Assembly: GCF_023571765.1 (NCBI RefSeq)
Contig: NZ_JAMJXC010000004.1
Coordinates: 310,001-374,000 of the forward strand
Direction: 5' to 3'
DNA: 64,000 bases
Source of the DNA: Xanthobacter aminoxidans
GTDB lineage: Bacteria > Pseudomonadota > Alphaproteobacteria > Rhizobiales > Xanthobacteraceae
Below the pieces are notes generated by a model. It was not told the origin of the DNA and ran no database searches. It worked only from the letters and a program-made list of their open reading frames with translations. Positions 33,966 to 43,457 of this stretch are shown here, in pieces; within the stretch, counting starts at the first letter, position 1, and each line of letters starts with the position of its first letter. The position numbers and the translations under genes were made by a program.

Positions 33966-34759
33966 GCCTCCACCGAGACGGGTGTCGGATGCCCTCTCCC
34001 CGCCCGTCGACGCCGCAACGGCGCGAGGAGCAGGGCGTCGGCGAGGATCAGCGCGGCGATCGCGAGGACGATCCACGCCATGGTTTCCGGCAGGTCGAAG
34101 TGGGAGCGCGCGGTGGCGATGCCGCCGCCCACCCCGTCCGCACCGCTCAACACCTCCGCCATCACCGCTACCTTGAAGGAGAAGGCCAGCGCCGTGGCGA
34201 CGGCCGGGATGAGGAAGTCCGCCAGCGCCGGCAGGACCAGATCGGTGAAGCGCATGAGGGCCGGCGCGCGATAGAGCTGCGCCATCTCGGCGAGCGCGCG
34301 GTCGCGGCTGCGGACGCCCTGGAGCGTGGCGATGAACAGGATGGGTGCAACGGTAATGGCCACGGTGAAGGTGGCGGCCGCGCCGCCAGGCCCGAACCAG
34401 AGCAGCGCCAGCACCACCCAGGCGATGGGCGGCGTGCCGAGGAGCGCGGTGAAGACGGGATAGGACATGGCGCCCACGGGCAGCACCAATCCCCCCGCCA
34501 CGCCTAAAAAGAAGCCGGCCGCGCCCCCCGCGGCGCAGCCGGCCAGAGCGTGCACCAGTGTCGCCAGCAGCGCCGGCCCCGCCTTTCCGGTGGTCACGAG
34601 CCGGACGACGGCCTCCCCTGTCTCCGCAAGGCTCGGCAGCACGAACGGCCCGAAGGCCGCGGCCCCCCATTGCCACGCGCCGGCCAGAGCCAAGAGCCCC
34701 GCCGCCCCCCACAGCGTGGAGAGGAGCGCGGGAGAGAGCGTGCGTGCCGGAGCCGCCAT
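33962..34759 (-). CDS. ABC transporter permease (SsuC/TauC-like)
   Basis: 265 residues with about six membrane helices (for example LLSTLWGAAGLLALAGAW, FFLGVAGGLVLPVGAMSYPV, AAATFTVAITVAPILFIAT, MAWIVLAIAALILADALLL). The EAA-like cytoplasmic loop of BPD permeases is seen around ALAEMAQLYRAPALMRFTDL. It makes the channel for the operon's importer; ATPase follows by ATGA overlap and the binding protein lies 8 nt upstream. Short proline-rich ends. Substrate unknown. Confidence 0.87.
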   Translation of the reverse strand: MAAPARTLSPALLSTLWGAAGLLALAGAWQWGAAAFGPFVLPSLAETGEAVVRLVTTGKAGPALLATLVHALAGCAAGGAAGFFLGVAGGLVLPVGAMSYPVFTALLGTPPIAWVVLALLWFGPGGAAATFTVAITVAPILFIATLQGVRSRDRALAEMAQLYRAPALMRFTDLVLPALADFLIPAVATALAFSFKVAVMAEVLSGADGVGGGIATARSHFDLPETMAWIVLAIAALILADALLLAPLRRRRAGRGHPTPVSVEA

Positions 34760-34767
34760 CGCGGCGC

Positions 34768-35775
34768 TCAGAAGTCGAGATAGAAGCTGTCGGGCGGCAG
34801 CTTCCCGGCCAGGGCCTCCGGCTGGAAGGAAAGCAGCGTCTCGTAGAAGGCGACGAGGCCCGGCTTCAGCTTGGCCGCCGGTTCCGCGACCACATTGAAA
34901 TGGGAGAGCGCGCTGGCGAGGATGGGCGCCTTCATGTCCATCTTTTCCTCGCCCAGCTGGCCGGCGGCGGCGGGATCGGACAGCACCCAGTCGCGGGCGC
35001 CCGGCAGACCGGCAGCCATGGCCTTGAGGAGTTCCGGGCTCTCCTCGATCAGCCGCTCATGCACAGCGATGCCGGCCATGGGCAGGCCGAGGCCGCCGTG
35101 CTGCTTCTTCCAGTCGTCCTGAAGGCTGATGGCACGGTTGAGCGTGCGGCCCTCCTTCTTCGCCATCATGATGGCGGCGGTGGCCGGCGGCTCGGAGAGG
35201 ATGGCCGTGGTGGCGCGCCCGGCGGCGAGCATCTGCGCCGCCTCCATGGGGGTGCGCACATAGGTGATGGTCATGTCCTTGTCCGGGTCCATACCATAGC
35301 CGCGGGCGATGGAACGGAAGACGAGATCGGGCATGTCGTTCTTGAAGAAGCCGACCAGTTGCTTGCCGGCGAGATCCTTGAACGAGGTGATGCCCGGGTC
35401 GGACGAGATGACGAACAGATGGCCCATGGAGAGGATGGCGAACAGCTTCAGCGGCAGGCCGCGATTGGCAAGGTTCGCCGGCACGTGGGTCGGTGTCGTG
35501 AACAGGCTGGTGCGGCCGGAGACGATGGCGGCGCGCAGTTCGTCGGTGTCGCGCCACAGGCGGAAGGTGGCGTCGGGTGCTGTCGCGTTGAGGGCACCGG
35601 ACTGGAGCAGGCGCAGCAGCACGATGGTGGAACCGTTCGGCGCGCCGAGAATCTCCAGCCCCTTCGCCGGCGCTGCGAGCGCCGCGCCCAGCGACGCGGC
35701 GGATGCCCCGGCCGCCCCGGCGGCCGCAGCGGCGATGGCGCCCAACATGCGGCGCCGGTTGAGCAATACGGTCAT
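34768..35775 (-). CDS. Periplasmic substrate-binding protein with Tat-type signal (NMT1/SsuA-like)
   Basis: 335 residues from ATG 35775. The N-terminus has a twin-arginine signal (LNRRRMLGAIAAAAAGAAGA) followed by an Ala-rich segment and a likely cleavage at ALAAPAKG. The mature protein has the NMT1/SsuA pattern: LEILGAPNGSTIVLLRLLQS, DAAIVSGRTSLFTTPTHVPA-like strands, FKDLAGKQLVGFFKNDMPDL and GRATTAILSEPPATAAIMMA. It delivers the substrate to the permease/ATPase pair downstream (8-nt gap). Tat export implies folding or cofactor binding in the cytoplasm. The ligand could be a sulfonate, nitrate or a carboxylate; undetermined. Confidence 0.86.
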   Translation of the reverse strand: MTVLLNRRRMLGAIAAAAAGAAGASAASLGAALAAPAKGLEILGAPNGSTIVLLRLLQSGALNATAPDATFRLWRDTDELRAAIVSGRTSLFTTPTHVPANLANRGLPLKLFAILSMGHLFVISSDPGITSFKDLAGKQLVGFFKNDMPDLVFRSIARGYGMDPDKDMTITYVRTPMEAAQMLAAGRATTAILSEPPATAAIMMAKKEGRTLNRAISLQDDWKKQHGGLGLPMAGIAVHERLIEESPELLKAMAAGLPGARDWVLSDPAAAGQLGEEKMDMKAPILASALSHFNVVAEPAAKLKPGLVAFYETLLSFQPEALAGKLPPDSFYLDF

Positions 35776-36055
35776 GTCCAAATCCCCGGCAGAAAAAGCC
35801 GGCGCGGCCGGCCAAGCTATATCCATATCAATATAACAATTTCGCATCCGCACAAAGGCAAGTCGGCTGCGGCGGAACGGCCGCAGGTGGGAGTGCCGAG
35901 GTGGGCGCGAAGATCATCGGCAGGGCGGGAGGGTTGCTTTCGCGCCACAATGCGCGCCAGCTTCCTTCAGCAACCGTCGAAGTCCTTGGCCGCGCACGGC
36001 GAGCCGGGCAAGATCAGGCGAAATGGACCGCGGGGGGCGGCACAAGGGGGCGCGG

Positions 36056-36955
36056 ATGGGTCGGGAGATCGGGCTGGAATTCAGCTCAAGCATCAGGTTC
36101 GCGGGACTGCGGGCGGCGATGATCGTCGCCGGGCTTGCCGCCCTCCTGCTCGCGTTCTGCGCCCCGGCCGGCGCGCAGACACTGGACCGCCTGGCAAAGG
36201 GCGACCCCTTCCGCATCGGCTATCGCCAGTTCGCCCCGCCCTATTCGTACGCTGCGAGCAACGGCCAGCCGGCGGGCTACATCGTCGATCTCTGCCGCGA
36301 GGTGGCGGATGCGCTCAAGCGCTCCCTCAAGTTGCCGAATCTTCCGGTTGAATACGTCAAGGTCTCGGCCGAAGACCGCTTCGAGGCGGTCCGCGACGGG
36401 CGCATCGACATCCTGTGCGAGCCCTCGTCCATGACCATGTCACGGCGGGCGCTGGTGGATTTTTCCCTCCCCACCTTCCTCGACGGCGCCGGTGTCGTCA
36501 CGCGCGGTTCCGCTGTCAAAGGGCTGGAAGAGCTGCGCGGCAAGAAGGTCGGCGTGCTCAAGGGCACCACGACCGAGGAGACGCTGCGGTCCACCCTCGC
36601 GCAAATGGGCATCAACGCCACCATCGTCACCGTCACCGACCATCCGGACGGGCTGAAGCAGCTGGCCGACGGCAAGCTCGACGCCTATTTCGGCGACCGG
36701 GGCATCCTCAACTATCTGATCGCCAATACCGCGTTCGGCAATCGCCTCAGCCTGTCGGACCAGTATTTCACCTTCGAGACCTACGCGCTCGGCCTGCCGC
36801 GCGGCGACCAGGCATTCCGCCTTCTGGTGGACACCACCCTCGCCGACCTCTACCGCACTGACCGCATTCGCGACATCTATGCCAAGAGTTTCGGCAAGTT
36901 CCCGCCCGACCAGTTCCTGAACGCGCTGTTCGTCATCAACGGCGTGCCGAAATAG
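36056..36955 (+). CDS. Periplasmic amino-acid-type solute-binding protein (SBP_bac_3), orphan
   Basis: 299 residues from ATG 36056 (AAGGGGG upstream). A signal peptide is present (AAMIVAGLAALLLAFCAPAG, cleavage near AGA-QT). Mature SBP_bac_3 features are FRIGYRQFAPPYSYAASNGQ, GYIVDLCREVADALKRSLKL, FEAVRDGRIDILCEPSSMTM and ELRGKKVGVLKGTTTEETLR. It resembles glutamine/polar-amino-acid or ionotropic-receptor-like binding proteins. No permease or ATPase is adjacent. It lies 91 nt before eutB on the same strand, so it might sense or capture ethanolamine or related amines, but this is inference. Confidence 0.85.
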   Translation: MGREIGLEFSSSIRFAGLRAAMIVAGLAALLLAFCAPAGAQTLDRLAKGDPFRIGYRQFAPPYSYAASNGQPAGYIVDLCREVADALKRSLKLPNLPVEYVKVSAEDRFEAVRDGRIDILCEPSSMTMSRRALVDFSLPTFLDGAGVVTRGSAVKGLEELRGKKVGVLKGTTTEETLRSTLAQMGINATIVTVTDHPDGLKQLADGKLDAYFGDRGILNYLIANTAFGNRLSLSDQYFTFETYALGLPRGDQAFRLLVDTTLADLYRTDRIRDIYAKSFGKFPPDQFLNALFVINGVPK

Positions 36956-37046
36956 ACAGGGCTTTTCCCCGAAGGCATATTTGTTGCTTATCGCGAGGGC
37001 CTGAGGACGCGGCAGATGCGCCGCGCCCGCCCCACCGGAGCGCGCC

Positions 37047-38435
37047 ATGGCTCATGTCCATCGCATCGGAGCGAAGTCCTTCGTCTTCTCCGACCTCAAG
37101 GACCTGATGGCCAAGGCGACGCCGCCGCGGTCGGGCGACATGCTCGCCGGCATCGCCGCCGCCACGGCCGAGGAGAATGTGGCGGCGCGCATGTGCCTCG
37201 CCGACCTGCCGCTCAAGACCTTCCTTGCCGAGCCGCTCGTTCCCTACGAAGGGGACGAGGTGACGCGGCTCATCCTCGACAGCCACGACAGCCCGGCCTT
37301 CGCGCCGGTCTCGGCCATGACGGTGGGCGACTTCCGCGACTTCCTGCTCTCCCCCGCCGCAACGCCGGAGGTGCTGGCGGCCCTCGCGCCCGGCCTTATC
37401 CCGGAGATGGCGGCGGCGGTCTCCAAGATCATGCGCAATCAGGATCTGATCCTCGCCGCGCGCAAGTGCCGGGTGGTGACGCGCTTCCGCAACACCATCG
37501 GCCTGCCCGGCACCATGGCGGTGCGCCTCCAGCCCAACCACCCCACCGACGACGCGGCCGGCGTCTCCGCCGCCATCCTCGATGGCCTGCTTTACGGCTG
37601 CGGCGATGCGGTGATCGGCATCAATCCCGCCTCCGACAGCGTGCCTGTCATCGACCGGCTGCTGAAGCTGATGGACGAGATCATCTCGCGCTTCGAGATT
37701 CCCACCCAGAGCTGCGTGCTGACCCACATCACGACCTCGATCGCGCTCATGGAGCGCGGCGCGCCGGTCGACCTCGTGTTCCAGTCCATCGCCGGAACGG
37801 AGGGGGCGAACCGCTCCTTCGGCATCGACCTGAAACTGCTCGCCGAGGGCACCGATGCGGCGCGCAGCCTCAAGCGCGGCACGGTGGGGCAGAACGCCAT
37901 GTATTTCGAGACCGGCCAGGGCTCGGCCCTCTCCGCCGGCGCGCATCACGGGGTGGACCAGCAGACGCTGGAAGCGCGCGCCTACGGCGTCGCCCGCGCC
38001 TTCGATCCGCTTCTGGTGAACACTGTGGTGGGCTTCATCGGCCCGGAATATCTCTATGACGGCAAGCAGATCATCCGCGCCGGACTGGAGGACCATTTCT
38101 GCGGCAAGCTGCTCGGCGTGCCGCTTGGCGTGGACGTCTGCTACACCAACCACGCCGAGGCCGACCAGGACGACATGGACACGCTGCTGACCCTGCTCGG
38201 AGCGGCGGGCGTCACCTACATCATGGGCATTCCCGGCGCCGACGATGTGATGCTGAACTATCAGTCCACCTCCTTCCACGATGCGCTCTACATCCGCGAG
38301 GTGCTGGGGCTGAAGCGCGCGCCGGAATTCGAGGCGTGGCTGGAGAAGATGGAGATCACCGGCGCGGACGGCCGCCTGCTGCCTGCCGACGCCGGCAATC
38401 CGCTGCTCGGCTATGTGGCGGAGCGCGCGGCATGA
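37047..38435 (+). CDS. eutB: Ethanolamine ammonia-lyase large (alpha) subunit
   Basis: 462 residues, the standard EutB length. The family-wide blocks include [95 protein letters not shown] and [20 protein letters not shown]. With EutC it forms the adenosylcobalamin-dependent enzyme that converts ethanolamine to acetaldehyde plus ammonia. eutC follows by ATGA overlap. No microcompartment shell genes, eutA reactivase or acetaldehyde dehydrogenase are visible here, so this is the simple cytosolic eut arrangement. Confidence 0.97.
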   Translation: MAHVHRIGAKSFVFSDLKDLMAKATPPRSGDMLAGIAAATAEENVAARMCLADLPLKTFLAEPLVPYEGDEVTRLILDSHDSPAFAPVSAMTVGDFRDFLLSPAATPEVLAALAPGLIPEMAAAVSKIMRNQDLILAARKCRVVTRFRNTIGLPGTMAVRLQPNHPTDDAAGVSAAILDGLLYGCGDAVIGINPASDSVPVIDRLLKLMDEIISRFEIPTQSCVLTHITTSIALMERGAPVDLVFQSIAGTEGANRSFGIDLKLLAEGTDAARSLKRGTVGQNAMYFETGQGSALSAGAHHGVDQQTLEARAYGVARAFDPLLVNTVVGFIGPEYLYDGKQIIRAGLEDHFCGKLLGVPLGVDVCYTNHAEADQDDMDTLLTLLGAAGVTYIMGIPGADDVMLNYQSTSFHDALYIREVLGLKRAPEFEAWLEKMEITGADGRLLPADAGNPLLGYVAERAA

Positions 38436-39208
38436 TCGCGCGCGATCCCTGGTCGAAACTCGCCCGCCACACCCCGGCCCGCATCGCGCTGGGCCGCACC
38501 GGCGCGAGCCTGCCCACGGAGGAGGTGCTGCGCTTCGCCCTCGCCCATGCGCAGGCACGCGATGCGGTACACACCCCGTTCGATGCGGCGCGGGTGGAAG
38601 AGGAGGTGCGCGGCCTCGGCTTTTCCACCCTGCGCGCAGAAAGCGCGGCGCAGGCGCGCGACGTCTATCTGCGCCGGCCGGACCTTGGGCGGCGGCTCTC
38701 TGACGAGAGCCGTGCCCGCCTTGCGGAGGCGGCGGGCGAGCCTGTGGACCTCGCGCTCGTGGTGGCCGACGGCCTGTCCTCGGCAGCCGTCCATGCCCAC
38801 ACGCTCCCCTTCCTGGCGGCGTTGAAGGCGCGCATTACGGACGCCGGCTGGACCACCGCGCCCGTGGTCATCGCCTCGCAGGCGCGTGTGGCGCTGGGGG
38901 ACGAGGTGGGGCATCTGCTGAAGGCCCGCGCGGTCGTGTTGCTTGTGGGCGAGCGGCCGGGCCTCTCCTCGCCGGACAGCCTCGGCCTCTACCTCACCTA
39001 CAATCCCAAGCCCGGCCGGTCGGACGCCGAGCGCAATTGCATCTCTAACGTGCGTCCGGAGGGTCTTGCCTACGATCTGGCCGCCTTCAAGCTCGCCTGG
39101 CACATTCGCGAGGCATTCGCCCGCCAGATCACCGGCGTCGAACTGAAGGACGAGAGCGATCTCCTGCTCGAAACCGGCCTGCCGCCGCTGCATCTGGGCG
39201 CGCGCTGA
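38432..39208 (+). CDS. eutC: Ethanolamine ammonia-lyase small (beta) subunit
   Basis: 258 residues from ATG 38432, overlapping the eutB stop (ATGA). EutC blocks: [80 protein letters not shown] and [20 protein letters not shown]. It contributes part of the cobalamin-binding site in the EutB6C6 complex. It is followed after 92 nt by the ethanolamine permease, with a small palindrome between them. Normal length. Confidence 0.96.
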   Translation: MIARDPWSKLARHTPARIALGRTGASLPTEEVLRFALAHAQARDAVHTPFDAARVEEEVRGLGFSTLRAESAAQARDVYLRRPDLGRRLSDESRARLAEAAGEPVDLALVVADGLSSAAVHAHTLPFLAALKARITDAGWTTAPVVIASQARVALGDEVGHLLKARAVVLLVGERPGLSSPDSLGLYLTYNPKPGRSDAERNCISNVRPEGLAYDLAAFKLAWHIREAFARQITGVELKDESDLLLETGLPPLHLGAR

Positions 39209-39235
39209 CGGTTTTTGTCCGCGCCCTTGGGGAAT

Positions 39236-39250
39236 GGCAACAAAGTTGCC
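39236..39250. promoter_or_regulatory. Small perfect inverted repeat GGCAAC-AAA-GTTGCC between eutC and the permease gene
   Basis: Six-bp arms with a 3-nt centre in a 92-nt gap. It could be an operator half-site pair or a processing hairpin. No T-run follows, so it is not a typical terminator. Confidence 0.35.
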
Positions 39251-39300
39251 TCTAGGGCAAGCGCGCCGGACCTTACCCCGGTGCAAGCGGAGGGCTGGGC

Positions 39301-40803
39301 ATGGCCGAAGGCAGCAAATCCGGCGTCACCTACACCACGGTTGATGTTTCCTATTTCGAGCAGCGGGCCCTGAAGCGGCACGCGCGCGTCTGGTCGCTCT
39401 GGGCGCTCGGCGTCGGGGCGGTCATCTCCGGCCATTTCTCGGGCTGGAACCTCGGCATCGCCTCGGGCGGCTGGGGCGGCATGTTCATCGCGGCGGTCAT
39501 CATCGCCATCATGTATCTCGGCCTCACCTTCTCCATCGCCGAGATGTCGCCGGCCCTGCCCCACACGGGCGCCGCCTATTCCTTCGCCCGCACCACCATG
39601 GGGCCGTGGGGCGGCTTCGTCACCGGCCTGTGCGAGAACGTGGAGTATGTCATCACCCCGGCGGTGGTGGTGTCCTTCATCGGCTCCTACATGGGCTCCA
39701 TCTTCGGCACGCCGCCGGCGTTCCAGCCGGTCTACTGGATCTTTGGCTACATCATCTTCGTGGGCCTCAACATTGCCGGCGTGGAACTCTCCTTCCGCGT
39801 GACACTGGTGGTGACGCTCGCCGCGCTGGCCTGCCTCGTGGCCTTCTGGGTCAGCGCGCTTCCGGTGGCCAATTTCTCCCGCTGGGCGCTGAATATCGGT
39901 GTCGGGCCGGATGGCACGGCGGTGGAGCTGCCCAACGGTGGCGGGCCGTTCCTGCCCTTCGGCATCGGCGGCGCGCTCGCCGCCCTGCCCTTCGCCGTCT
40001 GGCTCTTCCTCGCCATCGAGCAATTGCCGCTGGCGGCGGAGGAATCGGTGGACCCGAAAACCGACATGCCCAAGGGCATCATGGCCGGCATGGCGACGCT
40101 CATCGTCTCCGCCTTCATGATCCTGTGGCTCAATTCCTCGGTGGCCAATGGCTCCTTCGGCCTCTCCACCTCGCTGGAGCCGCTGCTGGACGGCTTCAAG
40201 GCCATCTATGGCGACGGGCTCGCGCGGCTCCTCGCGCTGGTGGCGGTGATCGGGCTGATCGCCTCGTTCCACACCATCATCTATGCGCAGGGCCGGCAGA
40301 TCTATTCGCTCTCACGGGCCGGCTACTTCCCGCGCGGCCTGTCCGTGACCCACGGCGGGCGCAAGACGCCGCATGTGGCCATGGTGGCGGGCGCTCTGGT
40401 CGGCCTCGTCATCATGCTCGGCATCTGGTTCGCGCTGGGGGCGGAGGCAGGGGCGGCGGCCATCGGCGGCACGCTGCTGAACATGGCGGTGTTCGGCGCC
40501 ATGCTCTCCTACGTGATGCAGGCCATTTCCTTCATTCTGATGCGGAAAAACATGCCGCACATCGAACGGCCCTATAAGAGCCCCTTCGGCATCCCCGGCG
40601 CGGTGGCGACCATCGTGATCGCCATCGTCACCATCTGGTTCCAGCTCTCCGACCCGATCTACCGCAACGGCGTGATCGGCGTGGCCATCTGGTTCGCGGC
40701 CGGGATCGCCTATTTCGGCATCTGGGGCCGACACAAGCTGGTGCTCTCACCGGAGGAGGAATTTGCCATCTCCAAGGGCACGGCCGAATACAAGAGCTAC
40801 TGA
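39301..40803 (+). CDS. eat: Ethanolamine permease (APC superfamily)
   Basis: 500 residues with ~12 membrane helices. The opening VWSLWALGVGAVISGHFSGW and the GLTFSIAEMSPALPHTGAAY block are typical of the ethanolamine-permease branch of the APC superfamily; further blocks are ENVEYVITPAVVVSFIGSYM and FAVWLFLAIEQLPLAAEESV. It imports ethanolamine for the EutBC lyase encoded just upstream; this placement supports substrate assignment. It differs from EutH. The gene ends before a GC-rich hairpin facing a convergent small gene. Confidence 0.92.
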   Translation: MAEGSKSGVTYTTVDVSYFEQRALKRHARVWSLWALGVGAVISGHFSGWNLGIASGGWGGMFIAAVIIAIMYLGLTFSIAEMSPALPHTGAAYSFARTTMGPWGGFVTGLCENVEYVITPAVVVSFIGSYMGSIFGTPPAFQPVYWIFGYIIFVGLNIAGVELSFRVTLVVTLAALACLVAFWVSALPVANFSRWALNIGVGPDGTAVELPNGGGPFLPFGIGGALAALPFAVWLFLAIEQLPLAAEESVDPKTDMPKGIMAGMATLIVSAFMILWLNSSVANGSFGLSTSLEPLLDGFKAIYGDGLARLLALVAVIGLIASFHTIIYAQGRQIYSLSRAGYFPRGLSVTHGGRKTPHVAMVAGALVGLVIMLGIWFALGAEAGAAAIGGTLLNMAVFGAMLSYVMQAISFILMRKNMPHIERPYKSPFGIPGAVATIVIAIVTIWFQLSDPIYRNGVIGVAIWFAAGIAYFGIWGRHKLVLSPEEEFAISKGTAEYKSY

Positions 40804-40810
40804 CGGGGCC

Positions 40811-40836
40811 GCGGTCCGCCTTTCCCGGCGGACCGC
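40811..40836. terminator. Hairpin between convergent permease and hypothetical genes
   Basis: Arms GCGGTCCGCC (40811-40820) and GGCGGACCGC (40827-40836) pair perfectly over 10 bp with a 6-nt loop. There is no following T-tract on either strand, but the position between two convergent genes suits a bidirectional terminator. Confidence 0.5.
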
Positions 40837-40846
40837 ACTGCCCGGA

Positions 40847-41221
40847 TTAGACCACCGAAACCACGCGGAAGGTGTGCATCTCGTCGTCCTCATGGACGGA
40901 GACATACTCGCCCACCTCGAACCGCTCGTCGCCGAAGCGGTAGCCGGCCTCGTCATCGTCGGCGCCGGAAATGTCGTAGCGAAAAGCCCAGCTGCCGCCG
41001 GGCCGCCGCACCAGGTGGCCCACTTCGTCGGCCTCATCGGGGCGGAACTTCACCACCCGGCAGCTGTCGCGGTGCTTGGCCCACTCCGCCGCATCAATGC
41101 GGCCGGCGCTGTCGAGGGGCGCCACGAAGCTGTAGCCGGAATTGCGGGCGCCGTCCGGATGCCCCTTCTCACGGGCAAGCTCCATGCGGATCTGACGGAA
41201 GCCGTGCGGCAACTGGGTCAT
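40847..41221 (-). CDS. Conserved-looking hypothetical protein (124 aa)
   Basis: 124 residues with an excellent Shine-Dalgarno (GGGGAGAAG, 5 nt before ATG 41221). The protein is acidic and beta-rich: HGFRQIRMELAREKGHPDG at the start, CRVVKFRPDEADEVGHLVRR, then EVGEYVSVHEDDEMHTFRVV at the end. No signal peptide or membrane helix. I do not recognise a named family. It is probably a small cytoplasmic protein, monocistronic and convergent with the permease gene. Confidence 0.75.
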   Translation of the reverse strand: MTQLPHGFRQIRMELAREKGHPDGARNSGYSFVAPLDSAGRIDAAEWAKHRDSCRVVKFRPDEADEVGHLVRRPGGSWAFRYDISGADDDEAGYRFGDERFEVGEYVSVHEDDEMHTFRVVSVV

Positions 41222-41520
41222 GTTGTCTTCTCCCCGACCTTGCGGCCTGTGGCTCCGTCCCGAGCGCGGACATCACGATGCGTTGACGGAAGCCTGATTC
41301 TCGCCCCGCCTCCCGGTGCGGCCATAGGCAGCAAGGCGGCGGAGTGCGATGATGATGTCGCCCCGAAGGGCAACGGGTGGAAATGTGATTTTCCCCGATC
41401 CGGCACGCAAGGCATTTGACCTTCCGCAACGCCGAAGTCTCACATCCGTGAAACGGTAAATCCAATGGGCGCTGGGGGCTGCTCAGGTCCGGGGGTCATC
41501 GTCAGACGGGAGAAATGGAC

Positions 41521-41880
41521 ATGAACGACTCGGTGATGTTCCAGGGTCTCGCCCGCGCGCTGTCGCCCGCCACGCCGCCCATGGCTTGGCCGGTCGCCGC
41601 GTGGAAGAACCTGTTCCTAGATTGCCCGATCGCGGTCAGCACGCATCTGCAGCAGTTCGTCGGCCGGCAGATGCAGGAGCAGATGGAGTTGCTCAGCCAG
41701 CTCTCGCGCGAGCAGAACCCGTCCGCCTTCGTCACCCGCGAAGCGGCCTTCCTGCAACAGTCGGCTCTTGCGTGGAGCACCGAGCTGGTTGCGGTGGGCG
41801 AGATCGTCCAGTCCAAGCTGCTGAACGCCACCCAGGCCGAGCAGCCGGAAGACCAGCCCCCGTTCGCAAAGGCGGCCTGA
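41521..41880 (+). CDS. Phasin-like small helical protein
   Basis: 119 residues from ATG 41521. GGGAG at 41508-41512 is 8 nt from this start but only 2 nt from the alternative ATG 41515. The protein is alpha-helical and Gln/Ala-rich (STHLQQFVGRQMQEQMELLS, FVTREAAFLQQSALAWSTEL, GEIVQSKLLNATQAEQPEDQ), the pattern of phasins that coat polyhydroxyalkanoate granules or of phasin-domain proteins. No PHA synthesis gene is adjacent. It is preceded by a ~290-nt non-coding region and followed by a GC-rich hairpin. Confidence 0.6.
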   Translation: MNDSVMFQGLARALSPATPPMAWPVAAWKNLFLDCPIAVSTHLQQFVGRQMQEQMELLSQLSREQNPSAFVTREAAFLQQSALAWSTELVAVGEIVQSKLLNATQAEQPEDQPPFAKAA

Positions 41881-41908
41881 GGTTTCCGGGTAAGCCGCAT
41901 TTATCGTT

Positions 41909-41930
41909 TTCCCCCGGCCTGCCGGGGGAA
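41909..41930. terminator. GC-rich hairpin after the phasin-like gene
   Basis: TTCCCCCGGC-CT-GCCGGGGGAA forms a near-continuous stem 28 nt after the stop at 41880. A TTTT run precedes rather than follows the stem, so termination strength is uncertain. Confidence 0.5.
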
Positions 41931-42053
41931 TTCGCGTGATGACCACCGGGCCGTCGGTCGCGGCGCAGCCTGCGGCCTCTCGCCCGTCCGGATTGCCCCA
42001 GCGGCGCCGTGGCGCCATGGTGGGACCGAAGCGTTCTGAATCGGTCGCCCCCT

Positions 42054-43457
42054 GTGCTTATCGTTGAAATCCCGTACCGCGACCCGTTCGCCGCGTTCCA
42101 GGCCTTCGCCGACGCCCCCCAATGCGCCTTTCTTGACAGCGCGGCGGAGGGCGACGTGCGGGCGCGCTGGTCCTATATCGGCGCGGATCCCTATGCCTTC
42201 ATCACCTCCGGCCCGGACGGCGTCCGGCTGAATGGCACCCTTGTGCCCGGAACGCCGTTCGACGTTCTGGCGCGCGCGCTCAATCCCGGCGATCTGCCGC
42301 CCTGCCTCGGCCCCTCCTCCGCGCCGGTGCCGTTCCTCGGCGGCGCCATGGGCTATCTCGGCTATGAGCTGGGCCGGCATCTGGAGCGCCTGCCGCCGCC
42401 CCGGCCGGCGACTCCATCCGTGCCCGAGATGGCCATGGGCCTCTACGACGCCATTCTCGCCATCGACGGGCTGGAGAAGCGCGCCTTCATCGTCTCCAAC
42501 GGCCGGCCCGAGACAGGCGATGCGGCCGAGGCCCGCGCCCAGCGCCGCGCGCAGGAGCTGTTCGACCGGCTCGCCACGGCACCCGCAGCGGCGCCCGCCC
42601 CCGATTTCGGCCGGACCGGGACATTCGCGCCCGACCAGCCCCGCGCGGACGTGGAAGCGGAAGTGGCGCGGGTGATCGAATACATCCGCGCGGGCGATAT
42701 CTTCCAGGCCAACCTCACCCACCAGATGCGGGCGAAGGTGCCGGAGGGCCTGACCGACCTCGCCCTCTACACCCGCCTGCGCGCGTTGAGCCCCTCCCCC
42801 TTCGCCGCCTTCCTGCGCGCTGGCGACGATCTCGCCGTGCTGTCCGCCTCGCCGGAGCGCTTCCTCTCCCTCTCCTCGGACGGGCGGGTGGAGACGCGCC
42901 CCATCAAGGGCACCCGCCGCCGCAGCGCCGATCCCGCCGAGGACAAGGCGCTGGCTGACGCGCTCCTCGCCTCGGTGAAGGACCGGGCGGAAAACCTGAT
43001 GATCGTGGACCTCATGCGCAACGACCTCTCGCGGGTCTCGCAAGTGGGCAGCGTGAAGGTGCCAGTGCTCTGCGGGCTGGAGACGTTCGCCAGCGTCCAT
43101 CACCTCGTCTCGGTCATCGACAGCCAGCTGAAGCCCGGCCTTGGCCCGGTGGACCTTTTGAAGGCCTGCTTCCCCGGCGGCTCCATCACCGGCGCGCCGA
43201 AGATCCGCGCCATGGAGATCATCCACGAGCTGGAGCCCACCCCGCGCGGGGTCTATTGCGGCTCGGTGGCGTGGATCGGCTTCGACGGGGCGATGGATTC
43301 CTCCATCGTCATCCGCACCATCACCCGCTCCGGCGATACGCTGCTGACCCAGGCGGGTGGCGGCATCGTCGCGGATTCCGATCCGGCGGACGAATATGAG
43401 GAGAGCCTCGTGAAGCTCTCGCCCATGCTGCGCGCGCTTTCGGGAGAGGGCGCATGA
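42054..43457 (+). CDS. pabB: Aminodeoxychorismate synthase component I
   Basis: 467 residues from a GTG at 42054 (reads VLIVEIPYRDPFAAFQAFAD, matching the family N-terminus); an in-frame GTG at 42009 would add 15 residues. The C-terminal chorismate-binding domain has YIRAGDIFQANLTHQMRA, ASPERFLSLSSDGRVETRPI, KGTRRRSADPAEDKALADAL, ENLMIVDLMRNDLSRVSQVG and GGSITGAPKIRAMEIIHELE. KGT/PIKGT indicates aminodeoxychorismate synthase rather than anthranilate synthase. It makes 4-amino-4-deoxychorismate from chorismate for folate, using ammonia from a glutamine amidotransferase not encoded here. It is coupled by ATGA to pabC. Confidence 0.92.
   Translation: MLIVEIPYRDPFAAFQAFADAPQCAFLDSAAEGDVRARWSYIGADPYAFITSGPDGVRLNGTLVPGTPFDVLARALNPGDLPPCLGPSSAPVPFLGGAMGYLGYELGRHLERLPPPRPATPSVPEMAMGLYDAILAIDGLEKRAFIVSNGRPETGDAAEARAQRRAQELFDRLATAPAAAPAPDFGRTGTFAPDQPRADVEAEVARVIEYIRAGDIFQANLTHQMRAKVPEGLTDLALYTRLRALSPSPFAAFLRAGDDLAVLSASPERFLSLSSDGRVETRPIKGTRRRSADPAEDKALADALLASVKDRAENLMIVDLMRNDLSRVSQVGSVKVPVLCGLETFASVHHLVSVIDSQLKPGLGPVDLLKACFPGGSITGAPKIRAMEIIHELEPTPRGVYCGSVAWIGFDGAMDSSIVIRTITRSGDTLLTQAGGGIVADSDPADEYEESLVKLSPMLRALSGEGA

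Noticed and set aside
33966-34712. Extension of the ABC ATPase reading frame upstream to 34712
   Set aside because: This part overlaps the permease gene in another frame and is Gly/Arg-rich; the ATGA overlap at 33965 gives the natural start.
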